A stretch of DNA of 64,000 nucleotides from Phorcus lineatus. Its lineage: Eukaryota > Mollusca > Gastropoda > Trochida > Trochidae. Within the stretch, counting starts at the first letter, position 1. Every line of letters starts with the position of its first letter. The notes beneath the pieces were generated by a model, which worked only from the letters and a program-made list of their open reading frames with translations, was not told the DNA's origin and did no database searches. Made by a program: the position numbers and the translations under genes. Below, in pieces: positions 1 through 10,863 of the stretch. The stretch lies in the NCBI GenBank assembly GCA_921293015.1, contig OV121088.1, positions 33,145,645-33,209,644 of the forward strand, given 5' to 3'.

Positions 1-1235
1 AAATCATTAGCCGTATTAGCACTGCGAATGTTTAAGCGGCGCAAATCCCTCAGCATACACTAGGTTTTATTTCTAACATACCATTGTCACCTTTTAATCT
101 TTTATTGTTATGCATTGTTATGCATCATTAATCTATTATGTATTTTATTGATTTGATGTGTCTCATAGGCCATCAGAGGCCGCACGTGTACTTATTTTTA
201 ATGTAAGAGCATTCAAGTGTTCATTTTTGTTTTGTACACGTGGTGACACAATAATAAAACAATTTTCTTCATTCTTTATTTCAAGATTGGCAGGTAACAC
301 AAAGTGTGAAATCAATGATTTCTCACTATAGAAATTGACACCCGCTCTTTATACGAAGGCCTTGTTTCGTTTAACTATTTACTAAATATATATGAATGTA
401 CGTGTAGTTCATTAATATGCATGCCACTTACGTGAATATTGTTTGCAGTGTAGAATATGACAAATTAAAACATTTACACTGATTCTTTACTATATATGTA
501 ATAGTATTTCATATATAAACATGTATGTTTTCTGATTTTAGATTTATAAGGGCAAAACAAAGAGAAAAAGAGCAATGACTTATGGTAAGAAAGACCTATC
601 CTTTCTGTCTATTTGACAGTTTCGAAATAAACAACGATCTTTTCTGGGAAATGCTTAACGTGTTTGTTTATTGCATGACTCAGCTCCAAAATTAACCATG
701 TTTTTTTCGAAGAAAAACCTCGTGTGTTATTGGAATACAACATTCAATAACGCTGTAAATCTACCATGCGTGACATATAGATATCGAATAGATATTATTA
801 GCACAGGTAAGCCGAATGTGATATTCCTTTACGTGTCACACCTGTTTGTCTGTCTGTCACCTGTGTTGATTGACAACTACTCTCTGAAATGAAAATTACA
901 TTTCGGAAAATACGTTCAAATGTTGATTTTTACATGAAAATGTTTAGAGAGGACCTTTTTTAAAAAATATGGTGAATTGTTTTTTCTTTAAGATAACGGT
1001 TCAAAAGGAATGTCTAATACGTGATTTTTCGATGAATTAAGTTTTAAAATTGCTCGAAGTAATACGCTTGTTTTACCTTTTATCTCCTATAAAGGTAATG
1101 ACGACAGACGTTCATATAAGGTTAAAACGTCACTCATTACGCTAGTGAAATGAAACTTTCATTTATTAGTGCAATTAGCACTACCAACACAATAAATGTG
1201 GATTCCGGAAGGGCGAGGATATTTGGGAAATTCTT

Positions 1236-1368
1236 ATACACTTATATCACGGCAGCTAGTATTATATCAAGGAGAAAGCCGGCAACACTATTGCGTCTAT
1301 GAATTGCGGTGAAACCTGCGAGCATCGGCTGGAATTAGCAAACCAGTGGTGGTACTTTGCTCAAATTC
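1236..1368 (-). repeat. Interspersed SINE-like repeat, copy 1
   Basis: Strongly similar to 23107-23245. Shared stretches include GCTAGTATTAT, ATTGCGGTGAAACCTGC and GCTGGAATTAGCAA. It is placed on the minus strand because copy 2 has its tRNA-like part on that side. The copies are clearly diverged, so the insertion is old. Confidence 0.7.
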
Positions 1369-3778
1369 CGGAAGACAATTGAACACTAAAAAACAAAAAT
1401 AAAACAATATTTTCATTGCAATGATAGCACGTAATTCTGCTCCGTAACAGTATAAAAAGAGAGTATTTATTACAATCTAGGTCCCCGATGGTTAAATGAC
1501 AAACAGGTGGAGGGTGAATTTGAATAACTCAGTCAATCAAACAACAACAAACAAACAAACTACAGTCTAGGTCGTAATTCATCATGTCTACAAACTTTTC
1601 TACAACAAACATAACTCAAAAAGATCATATCGATAAGTAATATAAATATTCCATAGAATAAATTTTAGTCTTGATAGCAGGTAGTTACAGCCAAAAAAAA
1701 TACTGGCTGTAAAATAATACAAACCAAAATTTTTTGGTTCGAGATCATTTTTGCATATCGCTCCCATTAAATGCAGTAACCTTATCCGAGGTATATTTTT
1801 AAAAAATAAGTCTTTTCGAGTTACGAAAACTGTACTTGCATTTTTTCAGCTTCTTTCCTTCAAAAGGACTTTATATATCCCATCAAAGTATGTGCATTAG
1901 TCTCTTTAAATGGCCTAAGCACGTTGCAACGTGAAAATGGGTACATTACAAATATACACCATTATTTCAGCAATATGCGGAGCAGTGAAACGAGCCATCT
2001 GTCGCTTTTCAAACGTGACTGCGTATTTTTATGACTTCCATATGCAGTGTTGCAATTACTGGTTCTACTTCGTCGAACTTGGGTATATATATAGTTCATT
2101 CCGCTGAATCTTGTCATTAGAGTTCTAACCTTGAAATCTCCCCAGCCTGTAACATATAACCATTTGAAAAGCATGTCTAGATTGGGATTGAAAAAGAAAT
2201 GGCCATTTATTTGAGGTTCATTTATGAATTAAATAGAATCATTTAAAAAAAAATTAATTCAGGTCTTCAATACATCGTCATACAAGCCTAGTCCGCTCGT
2301 TCATAAACTGGTTACTGAATAAAGCTAATGTACACGTCAATAATTTTGGGTCAAGTGTTTCGAAGCTTAGTTAGTACTAAGATGGTCGTAGGTTCACACA
2401 TTTACTCTGACTTATGGTGTCTCACGTAGATAAGGGCTAGCTTTGGACTTCTAGATCATGCAACTAGTCTTCACCTCACCTCTGAAAACAATGCCCTGAA
2501 GTAAAACGTACTATTTCATACGATAAGCAAAATATAGAACGATGAATACAGAAGAGCTTGGTCGGCCATTGAGAAACTCCGGGCATGCTTCACGGTATTC
2601 TCTAATGGTACCTATATATAGTATATATATATATATAGCTCCACAAATATCTTCAAGACTACGTCCAGAAGGTCAAAATCGGGTGTAAATCCTTGGAATT
2701 TTGGCACCATTTTTCATTTCGATATTCATATTCAACATATATCTTACTAATTCAGCTTAAATTGGTGTTTTGGTATTCCACTCTGCTCTAAACGTTCAAT
2801 GTAGACATCCCCCTGCCCGCCACTCCTCCAAGCTCTAATTCCCCGTATCAAACGATAGTAGCAAATGTCAAAGGTATGTAGATATACATTACACACATGT
2901 AGAAAGTGAACAGGTGGTGTTTTAGGTCAGCGTGACCGGGATATTTTACACATTGATGCTTTTAGAGACATTCGAATATGAATTTGCTATTTACAAATCT
3001 GATACACATGCATGCACGTGCACAGGACCCCTGAGCATGTGATGAAATCGAAATGCGTGCAAAAGGTGTTCACATGAATTTGCTATTGTTAAACCGTCAA
3101 CTTGGTTTGCTCGAATAGCAATTCACGACGAGTGAATTGATTCTAGGAAATTCGAAAAGCAAGTTACAAGGAACGCCTCCAATACTTAATGTGCGCTTTA
3201 ACCAAATGGACACGTGTTTCTGGAAATCTCATCCTTTGTTTACAATTTGAGTGACATTCACGTGCAAATCGTGCAACAGTGTAGATTTCTTAAGAGAAAC
3301 TCTTCAATGTTACTGTTGTTCATGTCTGACTGTTTGCGAATATCTCAGTTGCACGTGAAAATCGTGCATGAGTGCACATTTCCAGCCAAATTGTGTACTT
3401 TGCGTGAATACTGATGTAACACAGTAGACACGTTTATACTCCTCCCCCATTTCCAAGGTGTTTCATTTTCTGAAGATGAGATATGACTACTTATATTGTT
3501 TTAGTAATATGTAAGCGCTACTTACCAACAAACATTCCATTAGTAAATTGAATTTATAGACTCCGATGTTTTTAAGTCGTTGAAAATAATTCGTCAATTG
3601 TGATTTATCACAAATGTCATTCTTAGGCAGAAAGTGTTTTCATGACAGTGACAAAACGACCCGAACAATACTTGCAACAGTGACACACGTCGCTGAGACT
3701 CTCAAACGTTGCTACCTAACACATAATCATGGTTGTTCGAACACCAGTGGCGGATCCAGGGTATGGTAAGTTTGACCC

Positions 3779-3816
3779 CACCCCCCCCCCCCCCCCCCCC
3801 CACCCCTTTTTTTTTT
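3779..3816 (+). repeat. Poly-C / poly-T low-complexity tract
   Basis: A C-tract of about 23 bases (one A near its end) runs into a T-tract. It lies 35 bp after AGTGGCGGATCCAGGG (3745-3760), which resembles the outer end of some hAT-type elements, but no opposite end was found. Confidence 0.8.
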
Positions 3817-4129
3817 AATTCTTATAAAAAATCGACCGTAAAATTGGTGACCCCCCGATCGAGGGTTAACTCCCCCTACCATGTCAAAGACTTTATGCTC
3901 AGATAGCCTACTCAGCTCATGCTATATTCGCATGAGCAATCAAGCAAGACTATCTGAGGAAAAGGGTAGGTCACGTGATCGTTGGGTTGCATAATACACG
4001 GATGACTTATCATATTTCATGTGACGTGTGGTGCTCCATGTTGCAGATACTGTTACCTGCGATATAGACTTGCCACCGTTCTCGTTTTACAATATTTCCT
4101 CTAAATTTCTATTGACTATACTAAATCTG

Positions 4130-4133
<4 letters not shown>

Positions 4134-4196
<63 letters not shown>
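4134..4196. repeat. (TA)n microsatellite
   Basis: About 60 bases of alternating TA. The apparent reading frame crossing it (IYIYIY) is an artefact. Confidence 0.95.
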
Positions 4197-4204
<8 letters not shown>

Positions 4205-4453
4205 TCTCTTTCATTTATTCATTCGTTTCAAGAGTTTTTATTTCATGAGAAGGGAACATATGACACTGACCCAAATCTGGACGCCATTTGATGGATATTT
4301 CGGTGTAGGTGAAGTTGATTAAGGTGATTACAAACGACTATCAAATCTAAGGCGAGACATGGTACCATTAATATCAAATATTTATTTCAAATTCACTTTT
4401 AATTGCGAGGAAATTGTGAAATTTGTAAAAGTGCTAAATTGGGTGTTAAAAGA

Positions 4454-4517
4454 CATGACATTGTGTAATAAACTTAATCTTGGATATGACATTGTGTAAT
4501 AAACTTAACCTTGGAGT
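4454..4517 (+). repeat. 32-bp tandem duplication
   Basis: The unit beginning ATGACATTGTGTAATAAACT appears twice in a row with a single visible change (AATCTTGG/AACCTTGG), which implies a recent slippage or duplication event. Confidence 0.85.
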
Positions 4518-5879
4518 AACCCAAATCACTTTTCCTCAAATCAGTTTCGCTTATAAATATGTAACCGAAGCAAATAAACAAGAAAATCATTTCATGGTGA
4601 CTTTCCTCTCTAATTACCGAAGAATGATTTATCCTCAAACTAGAACATTTCACTCGTATAAAAAGCAATCTCTTGCACAAACACAATGTTTTTTAATGCA
4701 ACGTGACACTTTCCCATGTCAGGTCCCCAAAGCAACAGGAATAGCCGCGAATGGTTTCCTCAAAGCCCCCAACTATGGCACATAAAACCGGCTTGCCAGA
4801 AGACTCGCTATTCCTGCCTAACGAGTAGTAACTGTCATACTGCTCTTAGAATCATACATTCATGTCAGAACCTGTTCGGTTATTTCTGTATCCGACGTTT
4901 GGCACATAGTGAAATTACGCCAGCTTTATAAAACTGTATGGGCGTATCATGCTGGTTTTTCTCATGAATATAGATATACGGTCAGGGTTAAATATATATC
5001 CAGGTAACTTCACGTACATGGGCCTTATTCAGCCTTCCTTTGGATAGGCCAGTATTATCGCCTGATTGTGGTAAAAATACCGCCAACGCTGTGACGGGAC
5101 TTCGTGCGTCTGGGCCTTATAGTCATATTTACTGCTGACGAAACTAACATGCTCGTGATAATAAAGATACATCATGCGGTAGCGATCCCGTGGTAGGTTT
5201 CGTAACTGAAATCTATTTTTATTGTACGTCGAAATAAGTGACTTCAGCCCCCAGCAAAATCTCAAGCGGTCGTGAAACTGGGTCAGTAAAAGGCTGACGT
5301 GATACGCTAGGTGTTTATATCCCAAGGCTAAATCGGAACCATAAAGCACATACTAGATGTTGCAGCGAGTGTAGCTAAAGTATACAGCTGAATGATTTGG
5401 TCTCATCCGAATTCACTTCATGGTACTGTCGAAGATTTGCTGGATTGTACATATATGTGGAGTTTGTTTTGCTCTAGACCGCTGTATAATTCATTATAGA
5501 CTATGGGTCAATGAAAATCTTTATTAAAATAAATGACCGCAAAGTAAATGAAATTAACGATTAATGCCACGAATTTAAATAAAAAGCTCTACGCATGACA
5601 CGGTTTTCAACAATGAAAATACTTCATGAAAGATTCTTTAACACGCCTAACTACCTGTTTAGAGCGCCAAACTATCATCCAATAACGAGGACAGAGTGTG
5701 AACAAATCGCGGCTATCTATATAACATCGATATCCGTTGTGCACTTATGTCAAAGCGAGCGCTGTTTCATTTCACCTTCTTTTTATCCAATTTTCACATA
5801 TAATAAGCAAGGAGCGAGCTTAGAAACGCTTTACCCGCTCATTCCAACGACCAACGCCCTAAATGCAAGTTGTGTTGTT

Positions 5880-6211
5880 ATTTTCCTCGCTCCCTTGCAA
5901 GCAGAGAAGGCGTGGTACAGTCACGTGGCTTGATCTTGACCTCATTTCCATTGGCTTAACCGGTGGTTGATTAATATTCATGAGGTCAATGACGTAGCGC
6001 GAGTATCTGCCTAATTCATATTCATGAAGTATGATGTCATGGCCAATCAAATTGCAGCTGCTGGCTTAGATTATTCAAATGAAAGGTAAACAAACGAGTG
6101 TTTGCGTTCGCTTGCCTCAACGTGCGTTCAGTTCAGGCCAAAACAACCACGACAGCAAGAGCTTTCAGTTCGTTTTTCTTTTGAGTTTGCCAAAATCTGC
6201 AATTATTTTCG
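5880..6211 (+). promoter_or_regulatory. Probable MXD promoter and 5' UTR
   Basis: A CpG-richer patch just upstream of the start codon. Visible sites are a CACGTG E-box (5922-5927), CCAAT boxes (inverted at 5950-5954, direct at 6043-6047), a CRE-like TGACGTA (5990-5996) and TGATGTCAT (6032-6040). A 27-bp unit around ATATTCATGA occurs twice, 44 bp apart (5970-5996 and 6014-6040). No clear TATA box is present and the start site is not determined. The E-box would allow control by the MYC/MAX/MXD network itself. Confidence 0.55.
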
Positions 6212-6272
6212 ATGATGCACAGTATTTCACAACTTCTACAAGCCGCTGAATATATCGAGAGAAGAGAAAGAG
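6212..6272 (+). CDS. MXD: MXD exon 1 (SID helix)
   Basis: Coding exon 1 begins at ATGATG and ends in phase 1 before GTAAAT. It encodes the complete SIN3-interaction helix up to RRER; the split Glu codon is completed by exon 2. Further 5' UTR sequence, and possibly a noncoding exon, lies upstream. Confidence 0.93.
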
Positions 6273-9200
6273 GTAAATTCAATGGTAAATAGCAAATTTT
6301 TCTTCAATGTTTTGCCACGTTGCAGCATGATCGCCCATTTTGACAGTTCGGTTTGTTCATGTGGTCTATTTATTTTGATCCTTTTTGCAGAAGCTGAACA
6401 TGGCTATGCTTCAACATTGCCTATGCCCGATGAATATTCCAAGAAAAAGTCGAAAGGAAAGAAAACTCAGGGAAATAGGTACGAATTTTGACGATTTTGA
6501 AGAGCTATTGCACTGACAGGATCTAGGCTAGTGCAGGTCAGCTGATAGTCATGCCGCTCTGCACGCCCGCGATCTGTCAAACTTGCGCTCCAAAGCCACC
6601 CTTTAATAAAGTGAGATCGGGTTAAATAACTGCATTTATTGCGTAGATCTTTAAGTGAACTTTCATTTTCATCCATTTAGGAGCTATGTAGGGTGCTGTA
6701 CAACCATTTGGTGGAAAATCTTTACGCGCTGTCAAAATCTCTCAGTCAGCCGACGACAGGCCGCCATCTTGTGGATCTGTGCTGGGCTCAGCTTTTCTTG
6801 TTTACAACAACAAAGAATCTTCATTGTTAGATATTGCTTCATATTCGAAGACATTTTGAGTGCAAAATCTTAATAAATGTCCCCGCTCATGATAAGTGTA
6901 AACTTTTAAAATATCTATTGACAAAATTCAGCGCTTTTTTAGTCCAAAGTTAGGGTGAATTTGCGCGCTCCCAAACGGCAGCTGTCAGTTGTTTCACACC
7001 GGTGACAAAGGCGCTTTCATTACTGCTCCCATTTTGCACCGACAAATTTAGCATCACATTTGAAATTGCAATGTGTTTGTTATTTATTCTTTCAAATACC
7101 TATACCAATAATCTTGCTAATGTTTGTTAACACTGTTTTCATGGCGCCAAGTTGATTGTCAGCTAACGCCCTTTATAACGGTTGAGAGCCAACGATTGTT
7201 TACAAATAAAGCACTTCACACTAATTTCCACCCAAAGACAATTTAAACGTTACTTAAAAGAAACTCCATTTAAATTTAATTGATGCTTGTGCTCAACTTA
7301 AAATGCAACTTTGCCACGTAGCGTTGAAAGAGACCCAAACCTTTCCGGTCAAGTCATTGAATTTGTGGTATACACGACGTGCTACAATTTGCTTTACATT
7401 TACTTTATATATAATTATTTGACAGCTTAATTGCTCAACTCTAAGGTATTATTTCTCTTTTCAGATCTACTCACAATGAATTAGAAAAAAATAGGTGAGT
7501 AATATTATAACTGATCTTCTAATCTCGCTTTCGTTCTACTGAGCTTCCACCATTTTGAAACTCGTTTTGTTTTGACAGCTTGGTTGTCGATATCATTATC
7601 GCCTCAATTTCATCAATATACATTTTGATAAAAGATTTTATGGATTGTGCTTGACGCAAACTATGGGATTGTAGATTTGCCCGCGTATTTATGAAGCGAA
7701 GCTTTGTGTTTATCACAGCGGGCTTGAGATTCCATATTGGTCATGTGGTTCACATTCGACCTTCACCTTGGTTTAGCAAACACTGAAGCGCAATCTTAGC
7801 AGAACACAAAGAAATGTGCATTTTGATTGATTTTTAAAGTACAACTCAAACTTTTGGCGCAAAATTAACATCTTTGTTTCCATGTTCCATTTATTGTCAA
7901 TCAATAGTGTAATTAAATCGTGATGTCAAATATTTTTCATTTCATTTTGACACGATTCCCCAATAATATTGATTTTAAATGAGTATTTTTTTATGTTGAA
8001 TTTAATAACTAGTCCACATTAATTCAGTTGGTTGCAACTTTTTTAAATGTTAATGGGATACTTTTAACAGGAGTATTTGAGCAAATGATTGATAAAATAG
8101 TTTTGCATTTTTTGTGTCGCAATAATAAAGTTAATATGCAATCTAAATTTGATATTGAAATGATAGAATTAAATTTTAACTTTAAAAAAAAAAGAGATGT
8201 ATATCTTTTGATACTTAAACAATTTCAAAGGGTTTATTTTGTTGTGATCATGTGGTAGGTTGTAAAGTATGTTTGTTTAATAAAATTTTCATGTTTCTAA
8301 AAGTGGAACATCCTTCTTAAGAACGATAGTCATTCTTGATGAAATGTTTGCATACACGTACATTCTTGTAAGTAAATTCTATCTGTATTTTGGGAGACCT
8401 GAGTCATTTCACCTATGCCATATCCATATGACCTTATTGTTAGTGAACTATACATAACCTATTGATAAACACTATCACTAAAATGGCTGTAAAGTGGTCT
8501 AATGCTAAGAAAATAACTTAAGTGCCTTTCAAACAGCAGATTAATTTTTGGTTCAAATATTGAAGTTAACGTCTAATTTCAAAGTGTCAGGTCTTTATGG
8601 TAGAGATTCATAACTTATTATCATTTTACCTTTATTTCATATTTCTCATTTTTAACAATTTTTATTAATTTCAGGAACCTTAGTGATTGACTTATTTGTG
8701 ATTTAGTTGAACATGTAAAAATAAGCACAATTTAAAACGTTAAAGAGATAATAGTAGCATATAAAATCATGACAATAATTACAACACAATATTACCTTTT
8801 CAGTTTCTAAAAAAAGTCTTTGACTTAACCCTTTTTCAATGAAGTGGCAAGACCTCTATTCAATGACTATGGTTGAAGTTCTATCATATGAACTTTACTG
8901 ACACTGACATTGATTCTTCAACTCCTTCTTTTGCCAATGCGATATCATCATCTCTTCATAATAAGAAGAATCATGACTATCATAGTGTTCACTTCATTAC
9001 CAATTCTTTGGATTTGCTTGTGAAGTGTTAGAATGCGGCATATCTGTGTATCATTGCTCATGTAACTTGTATATTGATTTGTAGGAGAGCCCACCTGAGG
9101 CACTGTTTGGAAAAATTAAAAGACATGGTGCCCCTTGGTCCAGATGCAACAAGACACACAACGTTAGGGCTTCTTACCAAAGCAAGAAGTTTTATTAGGG

Positions 9201-10863
9201 TAAGTGCAATCTCTTACAGCTTATAGAAAAATCTTGTCTTTAGTGGATAAAAAATTTAATCTAAATTTTGACAAAATAGGCCACTAGTCCTCACGAAAAA
9301 TTATTTATCCTTGGTATCATCTTGGTGTTGCTGGGCCTGTCATCTGTAATTTTATAATAAATTCATAATTTAACATGGTAAAAACATTTGTCGAGAGGTC
9401 AGTTTTTACTTCTCGTATACCTTGATTTAGATAGTCATCTTTATAAGGTAGATTTAATGTGTCTATTTCTGTAACCAATTGTTCATATGATTACATGTTC
9501 ATGATCAGATAATTTAGTACTTTTAACACTGTATTTGTCAAAATAATACCTTTCAAATTTTATCTAAATGTAGTATAAATAACTTCTTATCAAAATAATT
9601 TAAACAATCATTCAATAATTATCATTAGAAATTAATTAAGTTGCGCTCTCCTCTCAGTATATATTTAGATTTAAGAAACAAAGAAAGCTCCAAAGGTTTA
9701 CCAATAGTCAAACTTAGTGAAGTCAGCATGTAAACAAAGATGGCTGACATCAGCTGTCAGATAAACGCTTTACAAAGTTACCTCCCTTTTGTAAATCTCA
9801 GCTTGTCTCAGCTGTGTTGGTGTCAAACTTTCTTTGCTTACAGTTCAAAGCTTATTCACTGAAATAATTTATTGCAATTCTATAATGATTTTAAAGGATA
9901 AGATTATTTTAATGAATTATATTTTTACTTTACTATATAATTGCTTCCCTTTAGTAACTATAAATTAAACAAGTGGAAACTTTTTGCAACACTTTTGACT
10001 TGAGTTTGATTCCAAAAATGACAGTAATCAATTTAACTATTAATTATTATGAAGCTAATCTTTAATTCTAGTGTCATTGGACCTATTTTCATGGAATTTA
10101 CCTTATTTTTGTCCTTGATAATTTTTGGAAACTTATTCCCATTATTCATGTGAAGATGCAACATTGTCAATCTTTTTTATTTCTTTCTTTAAGAATTTAT
10201 ATGAAATTTTAATAATTGTATTTTTGCAGATTTTAGAGGATAAAGAAAGGAAACATTATTCCTTGAAAGAACAACTTCGAAGGGAACAGAGGCACCTACA
10301 GAGGAAATTAGATCAGATGGGTGTTGGAATGTACCGGGTGAAACAGGAACGGAGTATTAGTGAATGCAGTACGTCTACTAACTCAACTACCTCAACTTCA
10401 GAATCCGGTGAGTTGATAAGTTACTTTTGTGGGGGAAAAAATTCATTTAGTTTTATTGCATTTTCTTATACAAATATTTTGTGTAAAACAATATCCAACA
10501 TTAGTGAATCAGTACTATCATTTTCCAAAATTGTTTTCCTAATGTCCAAATTGTCAATTAATGTTTGATATTTTTACCATTGCAAAAGCCATCTGTTTAG
10601 TAATAATCAACTTGATGTAGCCTTTCTCATTGTAGTCATACTAGCAGTTATAAAATACTTGTAAATACCAACGTCATCTAAATGAACAAAAATGAAATTT
10701 TAATATTTCAATTTCAGATGAAGTGGATATCTTGGGTGACAACAGTGCCCAGAGCGATACTGACGACCATAGCAGCATTGGAAGTGGCGGTAGCGACGGT
10801 TACAGTGTCGATAACCGATTTTTTAGCTATATGGACGATTCACCTTACTCCGAGGCCCTTTGA
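6212..10863 (+). CDS. MXD: MXD/MAD family bHLH-zipper transcriptional repressor (six coding exons)
   Basis: Joined exons 6212-6272, 6391-6478, 7465-7494, 9085-9199, 10230-10407 and 10718-10863 give 618 nt, or 205 residues plus TGA, with GT-AG borders and consistent phases. Residues 3-20 ([18 protein letters not shown]) form the SIN3-interaction amphipathic helix, followed by the family signature EAEHGYAS. Residues 53-61 (HNELEKNRR) are the basic region with His, Glu and Arg at the CACGTG-contacting positions. Helix-loop-helix spans about 62-98, including VPLGPD and RHTTLGLL. A leucine zipper follows, with heptad residues L100, H107, L114, L121 and M128. The tail is Ser/Thr-rich, then acidic, with a DGYS motif similar to vertebrate MXDs. 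From family knowledge, MXD proteins dimerise with MAX, bind E-boxes and recruit SIN3-HDAC to oppose MYC. There are two in-frame ATGs, at 6212 and 6215; either could start. MNT and MGA are excluded by the short length and the SID sequence. Which vertebrate paralogue is nearest cannot be settled by eye. Confidence 0.95.
6391..6478 (+). CDS. MXD: MXD exon 2
   Basis: An acceptor with polypyrimidine tract (CTTTTTGCAG) precedes it and a GTACG donor follows. It encodes AEHGYAS plus a Lys-rich linker (KKKSKGKK) leading towards the basic region, and ends in phase 2. Confidence 0.93.
6479..7464 (+). other. MXD intron 2
   Basis: A GT-AG intron. Its first 400 bases are still relatively CpG-rich, like the promoter, and could hold regulatory sites; the rest is AT-rich with no coding signal. 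Confidence 0.85.
7465..7494 (+). CDS. MXD: MXD exon 3 (30-nt microexon)
   Basis: A 30-nt exon between TTTTCAG and GTGAGT that encodes STHNELEKN. The flanking Arg codons are split across both junctions (phase 2 to phase 2). It carries most of the DNA-contacting basic region, so skipping it would keep the frame but remove E-box recognition. From memory, vertebrate MXD genes have an exon of similar size here. Confidence 0.93.
7495..9084 (+). other. MXD intron 3
   Basis: A GT-AG intron of AT-rich low-complexity sequence. I recognise no repeat family or coding exon in it. Confidence 0.85.
9085..9199 (+). CDS. MXD: MXD exon 4 (helix-loop-helix)
   Basis: A TTTGTAG acceptor and GTAAGT donor flank 115 nt. 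The exon encodes [20 protein letters not shown] followed by the loop and helix 2 ([16 protein letters not shown]), and ends in phase 0. Confidence 0.94.
9200..10229 (+). other. MXD intron 4
   Basis: A GT-AG, AT-rich intron. A patch at about 9715-9850 (AGCTGTCAG, CTCAGCTGTG) is less AT-biased. Nothing coding is seen. Confidence 0.85.
10230..10407 (+). CDS. MXD: MXD exon 5 (leucine zipper)
   Basis: Starts after TTTTTGCAG and ends in phase 1 before GTGAGT. It encodes [20 protein letters not shown] and the rest of the zipper, then MYRVKQERS and a Ser/Thr-rich stretch ([13 protein letters not shown]). The open reading frame runs on past the donor, so only the splice junction defines the exon end. 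Confidence 0.93.
10718..10863 (+). CDS. MXD: MXD exon 6 (acidic C-terminus)
   Basis: The acceptor is ATTTCAG. In the phase set by exon 5 it reads [20 protein letters not shown], then [20 protein letters not shown] and a stop at 10861-10863. A longer ORF in another frame overlaps this exon and is spurious. Confidence 0.92.

Larger units (their letters stand above)
1..5879. other. Upstream noncoding region
   Basis: No host gene is supported. The region holds a SINE-like body at 1236-1368, a C-tract at 3779-3801, a TA microsatellite at 4134-4196 and a 32-bp tandem duplication at 4454-4517. The ORF at 5029-5349 (-) begins at GTG rather than ATG and matches nothing I recognise. A 43-nt segment at 542-584 with splice-like borders is a weak exon candidate. 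Confidence 0.6.
183..5927. promoter_or_regulatory. Dispersed CACGTG E-box set upstream of MXD
   Basis: Perfect CACGTG hexamers occur at 183, 237, 3015, 3211, 3259, 3352, 3972 and 5922. This is the core site for MYC/MAX/MXD and also for USF, HES-related and CLOCK-type bHLH proteins. Two of the sites (3259, 3352) lie in similar short stretches that may be a local duplication. Confidence 0.4.

Noticed and set aside
3745..3760. hAT transposon end (AGTGGCGGATCCAGGG)
   Set aside because: Only one end resembles such an element; no inverted partner or 8-bp duplication was found.
4028..4291. ORF with (IY)n repeat
   Set aside because: It reads through the TA microsatellite, so the repeat is purely compositional.
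5029..5349. 106-codon ORF on the minus strand upstream of MXD
   Set aside because: It starts at GTG, has no recognised domain and no splice context. Non-ATG starts are not expected for a nuclear gene.
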